Below are positions 15,412 to 20,962 of a stretch of 20,962 nucleotides of DNA, in pieces. The stretch covers positions 1-20,962 of the forward strand of contig CALMOR010000168.1 in the NCBI GenBank assembly GCA_937872165.1. The letters run 5' to 3'. Positions within the stretch are counted from its first letter, which is position 1; each line of letters begins with the position of its first letter. The stretch is from an uncultured Burkholderiales bacterium (lineage in GTDB: Bacteria; Pseudomonadota; Gammaproteobacteria; Burkholderiales; Burkholderiaceae_D). The notes below the pieces were generated by a model. The model did no database searches and had not been told where the DNA came from. It saw nothing but the letters and a program-made list of their open reading frames with translations. The position numbers and the translations under genes were made by a program.

Positions 15412-16041
15412 TCACGAGCCCGCACCCGTTGGCTGACCGAGCAGCGCCGCGCGCAGGTTCTTGTCGACCGCGCGTTCGCCGATGAACATCTTCAGCAGCG
15501 CCACGTAGAAGTCGTCGCCGACGATCGGTTCGCCGCGCGTCTTGCCGTTGACGACGAGCCGCGTGCCGCCGGCCGGCTGCCAATCGAGATCGATCGTGTC
15601 GCCCTTCGCCACGCCGGCCTCGAGGCCGCGGACCTGCGCGTCGAACGCATCCATGCGATCGCGCAACGCGTCGAGCGCGTCGTCCTTGTAGTTCTTGCGG
15701 ATGCCGTCGCTGAAGGTCTTCGCGAGGGTGGACGCGTTCACCGACAACAGCATGCGGACCTCGATGCGCTTCGGTCCCGTCAGCGCGTAGACCTGTTCCG
15801 CGTCGGTCTCCCTGCGCGTCAGGTAGAGGCCCGCGACATAGCCCTTGAGGATGCCGGCACCCCGCACCCCGAGCCCGTTGAGGACGAGCCTGCTGTCGCC
15901 GATGCGAGCGGTCTCCTCGTAGCGCATGCCCTCCCGCTCCACGGTGGCCGCGCTCGCACCGGCCGTGACGAGCATCGCCGCCAGGACCAGCGAGCGCGCC
16001 GCGTTACCCTTCCGTCTTCCGATCGTGCCGTCCTTCGACAT
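15412..16041 (-). CDS. Chalcone isomerase-like secreted protein
   Basis: A 209-residue bacterial chalcone-isomerase-like protein (the CHI-like domain found in many betaproteobacterial periplasmic proteins of unknown function). The N terminus has a basic region, a hydrophobic core (SLVLAAMLVTAGASA) and a likely signal peptidase I site after A31. The mature part includes GLGVRGAGILKGYVAGLYLT, RRETDAEQVYALTGPKRIEV and the helical SDGIRKNYKDDALDALRD, ending with GDDFYVALLKMFIGERAVDK, the CHI-like closing motif. ATG 16041 is well supported by AAGGAG five bases upstream; the longer open frame to 16974 is antisense shadow. Catalytic activity is not established for this group. Its start codon is only 9 bases from that of the divergent permease. 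Confidence 0.85.
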   Translation of the reverse strand: MSKDGTIGRRKGNAARSLVLAAMLVTAGASAATVEREGMRYEETARIGDSRLVLNGLGVRGAGILKGYVAGLYLTRRETDAEQVYALTGPKRIEVRMLLSVNASTLAKTFSDGIRKNYKDDALDALRDRMDAFDAQVRGLEAGVAKGDTIDLDWQPAGGTRLVVNGKTRGEPIVGDDFYVALLKMFIGERAVDKNLRAALLGQPTGAGS

Positions 16042-16050
16042 CCCCGCTCC

Positions 16051-16944
16051 TTGTCCGTCGCCCTGCTGCTGTTTCCCGATTTCGCGCTGATCCTGCTCGG
16101 CGTGCTGCTCAAACGATACGCGCGATTCGAGATCGCCTTCTGGACGGGGCTCGAGCGGATCGTCTACTTCGTCCTCTTCCCGTCGCTGCTGTTCTCGTCG
16201 ACCGCGACGGCGAAGCTCGACTTCGACGCGACTGCCGGACTGGTCGGCGCCTGCCTCGGCGCGATGATCACGGGCATCGTGCTCGGCTATCTCGCGCGCC
16301 CGCTGTTCAAGCCTTCGCCGATCGTCTTCGCGTCCGGCGTGCAGTGCGCCTTCCGCTTCAACTCGTACGTCGCTCTCGCGCTCGCGGGCCGTCTCGGCGG
16401 CAGCGACGGCATCGCGCTGATGGCGGTGGCCATCGGCATCTGCGTGCCGCTCGCGAACGCCGCGGCGGTGTACGCGCTCGCGCGTTAGCAGAAGACCGAC
16501 GTGCTCGCCGAGATGCTGCGCAATCCCCTCATCATCGCGACGGTCGGCGGGCTCGGGCTCAACCTGCTCGGCATCCATCTGCCCGAATTCGTGATGGCGA
16601 CCGTGCAGCGGCTCGGCACCGCGTCGATCGCGCTCGGCCTGATCGCGGTGGGGGCGGGGCTGCGCCTGACCGGCACGGTCGTCGAACGACCGACGCTCGC
16701 ATGGTGGTTGGCGGTCAAGCTGATCGCGGCGCCCGCGGTGGCCTGGCTCATCGCCACCCGCTGCGCGTTGCCGCCGCTGCAACGCGAGATCGCCATCCTC
16801 TTCGCCGCGTTGCCCACGGCCTCGTCGGCTTATATCCTGGCCGTCCGCATGGGCGGCAACGGTGCGATCGTCGCCTTCCTGATCTCGGCCGGCACGGTGA
16901 TCTCGGCCGTCACGCTGCCGGTGTGGATCGGCATCGCCCGCTGA
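16051..16944 (+). pseudogene. AEC-family permease (auxin efflux carrier type), interrupted by an in-frame amber codon
   Basis: The AEC family contains inner-membrane exporters and carriers (for example malate or malonate carriers). Read through, the frame gives 297 residues, a normal length. The N-terminal half (16051-16485) has helices from VALLLFPDFALILLGVLLKR to GIALMAVAIGICVPLANAAA. TAG at 16486-16488 follows, and the same frame continues QKTDVLAEMLRNPLIIATVG with five more helices to VTLPVWIGIAR and a TGA stop. LRNPLIIATVGGLGLNL is the conserved second-half entry of the family. CAG or TGG to TAG would each be one substitution. The gene also starts with TTG and has no Shine-Dalgarno. No frameshift is needed anywhere, so decay is recent, or the codon is a sequencing error or is read through. 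Confidence 0.85.
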
Positions 16945-16961
16945 ACCGGAGGCCTTCGAGC

Positions 16962-17438
16962 ATGAGCCCGTCACCGCGCATCGACTATCGCAAGGCGAGC
17001 CCCGGCGCCGCGCACGCGATGCTGGCGCTCGAGAAGCACGTCGCGGCGTCGCGCATCGATAAGCCGCTCTACGAGCTCGTCGAGATCCGCGTCTCGCAGA
17101 TCAACGGATGCGCCTGTTGCCTCGACATGCACACGAAGGACGCGCGCGCCGCCGGCGAGACCGAGCAGCGTCTCTACGCGTTGTCGGCGTGGCGCGAGGC
17201 GCCGTTCTACACGCCACGCGAGCGCGCCGCTCTCGACTGGGCCGAGGCGCTGACGCTGGTCGCGCTCGAACGGCGCGTGCCCGACCCGCTGTACGACGCG
17301 ACCCGCGAGCACTTCGACGCAGTAGAACTCGTCGACCTCACGCTCGGCGTCGTCGCGATCAACGGCTGGAACCGCATCGCGATCGCGTTCGCGCTGCCGG
17401 TGGGCGGTTACGCACCGGCGGTCGGAGCCGTGGCCTGA
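16962..17438 (+). CDS. Carboxymuconolactone decarboxylase / AhpD-like protein
   Basis: A 158-residue protein of the AhpD-like branch, which acts as an alkylhydroperoxidase-type thiol enzyme or partner in oxidant defence. The active-site signature is SQINGCACCLDMHTKDAR (about residues 46-63), with the redox CxxC and downstream His in a helix-turn arrangement. WREAPFYTPRERAALDWAEA and the C-terminal NGWNRIAIAFALPVGGY are typical of the family. ATG 16962 follows CGGAGG with nine bases spacing and begins 17 bases after the permease stop, so it belongs to the same transcript. Its last 31 bases overlap the 3' end of convergent queG. The exact substrate is unknown. Confidence 0.9.
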   Translation: MSPSPRIDYRKASPGAAHAMLALEKHVAASRIDKPLYELVEIRVSQINGCACCLDMHTKDARAAGETEQRLYALSAWREAPFYTPRERAALDWAEALTLVALERRVPDPLYDATREHFDAVELVDLTLGVVAINGWNRIAIAFALPVGGYAPAVGAVA

Positions 17439-18625
17439 GCCCCTGTCGCGCGCGTCAGCGCCCACCGCACGTGCTCGCGCACGACGGCCGACGGATCGTC
17501 GATGCGGGCCGCCAGGGCCCGTGCGATCGCGTCGCGATCGTCGGCGTCCTCGACGACCGCGAGGGCGTTGCCGAGCGCCACCGCGACATTGCGCAGCCAG
17601 CGCTCGTGGCCGATGCGGCGGATCGCGCTGCCTTCGGTGCGAGCAAGGAAGGTCGCCTCGTCCCACGCGAAGACCTCGACCAGGCGCCGGTCGGCGATCG
17701 AGCGCACGTCGAAGTCCGCGAGGGGCGAACGTCGCGCGAACTTGTTCCACGGACAGACCAGCTGGCAGTCGTCGCAGCCGTAGATGCGGTTGCCGATCGC
17801 GGCGCGGAATTCGACCGGGATGGAGCCGTCGTGCTCGATCGTGAGATACGAGATGCAGCGTCGCGCGTCGAGCACGTGCGGCGCGACGATGGCGCGCGTC
17901 GGGCAGACGTCGATGCAGCGGGTGCAGCGGCCGCAATGGTCGGCCTCGGGTTCGTCCGCGGGCAACGCGAGGTCGACGAACAGTTCCCCGAGGAAGAACA
18001 TCGAACCGCCTTCGCGCGACAGCAGAAGCGTGTGCTTGCCGCGCCAGCCGAGTCCGGCACGCTCGGCGAGCTCGACCTCCATCACCGGCGCCGAGTCGGT
18101 GAAGACGCGATGCCCGAAGGGACCGATAGCGTCCGCGATCCGGTCGGCCAGTCGTTGCAGTCGCGAGCGCACGACCCTGTGGTAGTCGCGGCCGTGCGCA
18201 TAGCGCGAGACGTTGGCGCGCAGCGGATCGTGAAGCGCGTCCCACGAGCCGGCGACCCACGGGTCGCGCTCGGCCCCGTCGTCGGCCCGCTCGCCGTCGG
18301 CTTCCTGCTCGCGCATCGGCAGGTAGTCCATCCGCACCGCGACGACCGTCGTCGTCCCCGGCACCAGCTCGGTCGGCCTCGCGCGGCGCAACCCGTGCCG
18401 CGCCATGTAGGCCATCGTCCCGTGATAGCCCTTGTCGAGCCAGTCCTGCAGACGACCCTCGGCCTCGCGCGAGCGCGCGTCCGACGCGGCGTCGCAGAAG
18501 GCCACGTCGGCGAAGCCCAGCTCCGTCGCCCATGCGCGGATCGAGCGGACGAGCCGCTCGGGCTCCGCGCGCAGCGACGCGGCATTCGCGGCGACGGGAC
18601 GGTGATCGGGGACCGGACTCTCCAT
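17408..18625 (-). CDS. queG: Epoxyqueuosine reductase
   Basis: Cobalamin-dependent iron-sulfur enzyme making queuosine from epoxyqueuosine in the wobble position of GUN tRNAs. The product has 405 residues from ATG 18625. The catalytic Asp lies in TDSAPVMEVELAERAGLGW (about 176-194). Two [4Fe-4S] sites are marked by CGRCTRCIDVCPTRA (C231, C234, C237, C241) and CDDCQLVCPWNKF (C284, C287, C291) with C257 as the remaining ligand. SYLTIEHDGSIP links them. A HEAT-like tail follows. A charged insert of about 20 residues (around 106-126) precedes the conserved RYAHGRDYH and makes it longer than usual. It is divergent from tsaE with 14 bases between starts. Confidence 0.93.
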   Translation of the reverse strand: MESPVPDHRPVAANAASLRAEPERLVRSIRAWATELGFADVAFCDAASDARSREAEGRLQDWLDKGYHGTMAYMARHGLRRARPTELVPGTTTVVAVRMDYLPMREQEADGERADDGAERDPWVAGSWDALHDPLRANVSRYAHGRDYHRVVRSRLQRLADRIADAIGPFGHRVFTDSAPVMEVELAERAGLGWRGKHTLLLSREGGSMFFLGELFVDLALPADEPEADHCGRCTRCIDVCPTRAIVAPHVLDARRCISYLTIEHDGSIPVEFRAAIGNRIYGCDDCQLVCPWNKFARRSPLADFDVRSIADRRLVEVFAWDEATFLARTEGSAIRRIGHERWLRNVAVALGNALAVVEDADDRDAIARALAARIDDPSAVVREHVRWALTRATGAQATAPTAGA

Positions 18626-18639
18626 GGCGCGGCGATTGT

Positions 18640-19251
18640 ATGACCTCGGCCTTCGACCCCTCGCGGATGCCGATGCTTCGATATGTCCTGGCGGATACAT
18701 CGGTCAGCGACCGGCTCGGCGGCTTGCTCGCCGACCTCGTGATCGCCGGCTTCTCGTCGGCGGGCGAAGCGTCCTTCGACGGCTTCACGCTGCACTTCAG
18801 CGGCGACCTCGGCGCCGGCAAGACCACGGTCGTCCGCGCGTTGCTGCGGGCGCTCGGCGTCGAAGGCCGCATCAAGAGTCCGACCTATACGCTGGTCGAA
18901 CCCTACGTGGTCCAGCTTCCGAAAGACGTTGAGTCTCGACGGGACATGAACTTATACTGTTATCACTTTGATTTTTATAGATTCGAAGATCCGCACGAAT
19001 GGCTCGAGGCGGGTTTTCGAGACTACTTCTCCGATGCCGCACTCCGTTTGGTCGAATGGCCCGAACGCGCGCGTTCCGACGACGGCGGCCTGTTGCCCGC
19101 GCCCGACCTCGGCGTCGCGCTCGCGGTCGACGGCGACCGGCGCGTCGTCACGCTCGCGCCGTGCACGCAGCGAGGGTCGACGTGGCTGAGCCGCGCGTCG
19201 TTCGACGCGCTGCCGCGCATGCCCGACGAAAGCTCCTCAAGGGCGGGCTGA
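18640..19251 (+). CDS. tsaE: tRNA threonylcarbamoyladenosine biosynthesis ATPase TsaE
   Basis: ATPase that with TsaD and TsaB makes the t6A modification of ANN-decoding tRNAs. The 203-residue product has Walker A SGDLGAGKTT (54-63), IKSPTYTLVEPY (78-89), YHFDFYRF (108-115, Walker B-like) and FRDYF...LVEWPE (126-142), all family hallmarks. The linker between VEPY and YHFDFYRF is about ten residues longer than I expect (VVQLPKDVESRRDMNLYC), and the DNA here is strikingly AT-rich with rare TTA and AGA codons. The C terminus is also longer than the E. coli protein and overlaps amiC. Start ATG 18640 is the first; ATG 18667 and 18673 are alternatives. The t6A gene lies beside queG, another tRNA modification gene. 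Confidence 0.92.
   Translation: MTSAFDPSRMPMLRYVLADTSVSDRLGGLLADLVIAGFSSAGEASFDGFTLHFSGDLGAGKTTVVRALLRALGVEGRIKSPTYTLVEPYVVQLPKDVESRRDMNLYCYHFDFYRFEDPHEWLEAGFRDYFSDAALRLVEWPERARSDDGGLLPAPDLGVALAVDGDRRVVTLAPCTQRGSTWLSRASFDALPRMPDESSSRAG
18929..18958 (+). promoter_or_regulatory. Promoter-like sequence inside tsaE
   Basis: TTGAGT (18929-18934) and TATACT (18953-18958) are spaced by 18 bases within the AT-rich patch of tsaE. If active it would start transcription near 18965, about 215 bases ahead of the amiC start, giving the amidase an independent promoter. The match is good but may be a by-product of local base composition. Confidence 0.4.
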
Positions 19252-20615
19252 GCGCGCTGGCCGCCGGCGCCCGGGTGCCCGCCCTCGTCTCGCTGGCCGT
19301 CTGGTCGACCGCGACGAAGGCCGCCGGCATCGTCGGCGTGCGTGTCTGGCCGGCCAGCGAATACAGCCGCGTGACGATCGAGAGCGATCTGGCGTTGAAG
19401 GCCACCCACTTCGTCGTCGACGGCCCCGACCGCCTGGTGGTCGACGTCGAAGGGCTGCAGCTCGACGCCGCCCTGCGCGACCTGGTCGCGAAGGTCAAGC
19501 CCGACGACCCGTACATCAGCCGCGTCCGCGTGGGACAGAACCGGCCCAACGTCGTGCGCATCGTGCTCGACCTCAAGGGTCACGTGAGCCCGCAGGTCTT
19601 CAACCTCGCGCCGATCGGCGAGTACCGCTACCGGCTCGTGTTCGACCTCTATCCCGATCGCGCCGAGGACCCTCTGCTGGCCTTTCTCGACAAGCCCGAC
19701 GGCGAGATCCTGCTCAAGCGCGACGGGCCGCCCGAATTCGTTCCCGACAACCGCACCGATCCGGCCGCGAAGTCGCTCTTGAAGCCGGCGCCCGCGCAGC
19801 CGGACGTGCGCGACCCGGCTCTCGGCGAATCGGACGTCACGCTCGCGAAGGGCGGCCGTCCCGATCGCGGCGACGCGTTCGCGAAGAAGCCGCCGTCGGT
19901 CGCCCGCATCATCACGATCGCCCTCGACCCCGGTCACGGCGGCGAGGATCCGGGCGCGACCGGCGCCGGCGGCAGCCACGAGAAGGACGTCGTGCTCGAG
20001 ATCGCGAAGCGCGTGCGCAGGAAGCTCGACGCGGAGCCCAACATGCGCGTGATGCTCACCCGCGACGACGACTTCTTCGTGCCGCTCAACGTGCGCGTGC
20101 AGAAGGCGCGTCGCGTGCAGGCCGACCTCTTCGTGTCGATCCACGCCGACGCCTTCGTATCGCCCGACGCGCGCGGCTCTTCGGTGTTCGCGCTGTCCGA
20201 ACGCGGTGCCTCGTCGACCGCGGCGCGATGGCTCGCCAACAAGGAGAACGCGGCCGACCTGATCGGCGGCGTCAACATCGCGACCCGCGACCGCCAGCTC
20301 GCCGGCGTGCTGCTCGATCTGTCGACGACCGCGCAGATCAACGACAGCCTGAAGGTCGGCAACGCGGTGCTGCGCGAGATCGGCGGCATCAACCGTCTGC
20401 ACAAGGGCGAGGTCGAGCAGGCCGGCTTCGCGGTGCTGAAGGCGCCCGACATCCCGAGCATCCTCATCGAGACCGCGTTCATCAGCAACCCCGACGAGGA
20501 GAAGCGGCTCAACGACGACGCCTACCAGGACCGGCTCGCCGACGCGGTGGTCCGCGGCATCCGTCGCTACTTCGCGTTGAACCCGCCACTGGCGAAGACG
20601 CGGATCACGAGCTGA
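19182..20615 (+). CDS. amiC: N-acetylmuramoyl-L-alanine amidase, Tat-exported AmiC type
   Basis: Periplasmic zinc amidase cutting the peptide stem from peptidoglycan during daughter-cell separation. From GTG 19182 the product has 477 residues. A twin-arginine type signal, ARRKLLKGGLSALAAGA (residues 14-30), is followed by an N-terminal AMIN domain (VRVWPASEYSRVTIESD to YRLVFDLYPD, about 53-155), a Pro/Asp-rich linker, and the Amidase_3 domain from about 243. Zinc ligands are in LDPGHGGEDPGATG, HEKDVVLEIAKRV and FVSIHADAF. The catalytic Glu is in SILIETAFISNPDEEKRL. The gene overlaps the tsaE end by about 70 bases, so the start is uncertain (GTG 19161 is possible). The tsaE-amiC order is standard in Betaproteobacteria. 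Confidence 0.93.
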   Translation: MAEPRVVRRAAAHARRKLLKGGLSALAAGARVPALVSLAVWSTATKAAGIVGVRVWPASEYSRVTIESDLALKATHFVVDGPDRLVVDVEGLQLDAALRDLVAKVKPDDPYISRVRVGQNRPNVVRIVLDLKGHVSPQVFNLAPIGEYRYRLVFDLYPDRAEDPLLAFLDKPDGEILLKRDGPPEFVPDNRTDPAAKSLLKPAPAQPDVRDPALGESDVTLAKGGRPDRGDAFAKKPPSVARIITIALDPGHGGEDPGATGAGGSHEKDVVLEIAKRVRRKLDAEPNMRVMLTRDDDFFVPLNVRVQKARRVQADLFVSIHADAFVSPDARGSSVFALSERGASSTAARWLANKENAADLIGGVNIATRDRQLAGVLLDLSTTAQINDSLKVGNAVLREIGGINRLHKGEVEQAGFAVLKAPDIPSILIETAFISNPDEEKRLNDDAYQDRLADAVVRGIRRYFALNPPLAKTRITS

Positions 20616-20673
20616 CGCGGAACGCCGTCGCGTCCGGCCGGTCCCAACGCGGCGTCATTCGCAGGAGACCGAC

Positions 20674-20733
20674 ATGCACGACCTTCCTCGATCGATCGAA
20701 GCACCGGCCGTCACGGCGAAGGCCGTCGCGTGA
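20674..20733 (+). CDS. Possible 19-codon small ORF
   Basis: MHDLPRSIEAPAVTAKAVA is preceded by AGGAG with about six bases spacing before ATG 20674. Its TGA stop overlaps the GTG start of the next frame (GTGA). This looks like a coupling leader, but it is short, matches no family I know, and could be chance. I place it here mainly because the downstream start otherwise lacks a ribosome binding site. Confidence 0.35.
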   Translation: MHDLPRSIEAPAVTAKAVA

Positions 20734-20962
20734 TCGGCGCTAACCATCCGGCGCGCGTCTTGCGGGAGATCGTGCGTCGCGCGCGAGCGGGCCGTGCGAA
20801 GGGCGGGTCCGACGCCGTGCCGCTCGATGGCCGGACGAGCGAGACCGCGCGCGCGCTCGAACGCCTCGAGACCGTCCGCGCCGAATGCCGCGCGCTCGTC
20901 ACGCGCCAGGCCTCGCTGTCGGCGACGGTCGCCGTGGTGCCGTTGCCGGGCCTCGACCTCGG
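20730..20962 (+). CDS. Hypothetical protein, 3' end cut by window edge
   Basis: From GTG 20730 the frame is open to the right edge for 77 complete codons: MIGANHPARVLREIVRRARA, then a basic Arg/Ala-rich stretch, then a helical charged part (RTSETARALERLETVRAECR), then the hydrophobic SLSATVAVVPLPGLDL just at the boundary. A charged cytoplasmic stretch followed by a VPLPGLDL-type segment recalls proteins of unknown function with a C-terminal membrane-associated region; that resemblance is weak. The frame overlaps the preceding small ORF by four bases. In relatives mutL commonly follows amiC, and this is not mutL. Confidence 0.55.
   Translation, partial: MIGANHPARVLREIVRRARAGRAKGGSDAVPLDGRTSETARALERLETVRAECRALVTRQASLSATVAVVPLPGLDL

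Noticed and set aside
16042..16974. N-terminal extension of the CHI-like protein by about 310 residues
   Set aside because: The extension is antisense to the permease, has biased Asp/Arg/Glu/Gln/His composition, and the ATG at 16041 has a strong ribosome binding site and begins a signal peptide.
19023..20402. 459-codon minus-strand frame
   Set aside because: Antisense to amiC and tsaE; composition and lack of motifs mark it as a shadow.
1..20962. CRISPR arrays, insertion sequences, toxin-antitoxin or defence islands
   Set aside because: No regularly spaced repeats, transposase motifs or terminal repeats were seen; every long supported gene belongs to housekeeping or widespread families.

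Overview
The window is a GC-rich (roughly two-thirds G+C by eye), densely packed chromosomal segment. Its gene families and pairings (fkpB-ispH, rpmB-rpmG with a desaturase, purN/ribF-ileS, queG/tsaE-amiC) point to a betaproteobacterium, probably Burkholderiales or a close relative. This is inferred from gene content and protein motifs; no rRNA is present. Most of the window is housekeeping DNA. I see no CRISPR array, insertion sequence, prophage or obvious defence cassette.

Layout. (1) 1-1053: an adenine deaminase on the minus strand, running off the left edge, with a perfect 16-bp LacI-type palindrome just upstream. (2) About 1101-1600: a badly decayed plus-strand pseudogene of a NitT/TauT (NMT1)-type ABC substrate-binding protein, then about 340 bases without a recognisable gene. 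(3) 1944-2016: tRNA-Thr(CGU), minus strand. (4) 2084-4228: a minus-strand operon fkpB-ispH-maiA with overlapping or nearly touching genes. (5) 4285-5489: radC, then a sigma70 promoter and the ribosomal protein pair rpmB-rpmG, closed by a strong terminator that faces an almost identical terminator on the other strand. (6) 5621-10493: minus-strand desaturase, MscS-like channel, RsmB-like RNA methyltransferase and purN. (7) 10607-14671: plus-strand ribF-ileS; lspA, which usually follows, is absent. (8) 14893-17438: a GNAT acetyltransferase, a secreted chalcone-isomerase-like protein (minus), an AEC-family permease broken by one in-frame amber codon, and an AhpD-like protein. (9) 17408-20615: queG (minus) divergent from tsaE, which overlaps a Tat-exported N-acetylmuramoyl-L-alanine amidase (amiC). 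(10) 20674-end: a possible 19-codon ORF overlapping a hypothetical gene cut by the right edge.

The genes serve translation and its modification (tRNA-Thr, L28, L33, IleS, RsmB-like, QueG, TsaE), cofactor and nucleotide synthesis (RibF, PurN, IspH, adenine salvage) and the envelope (desaturase, MscS, AmiC). The observations most worth a second look are the two pseudogenes, the palindrome upstream of the deaminase, a 45-bp stretch of about 27% GC inside tsaE with an inserted peptide and a promoter-like sequence, and the split ribF-ileS / fkpB-ispH cluster with no lspA. I did not find a convincing new biological system.
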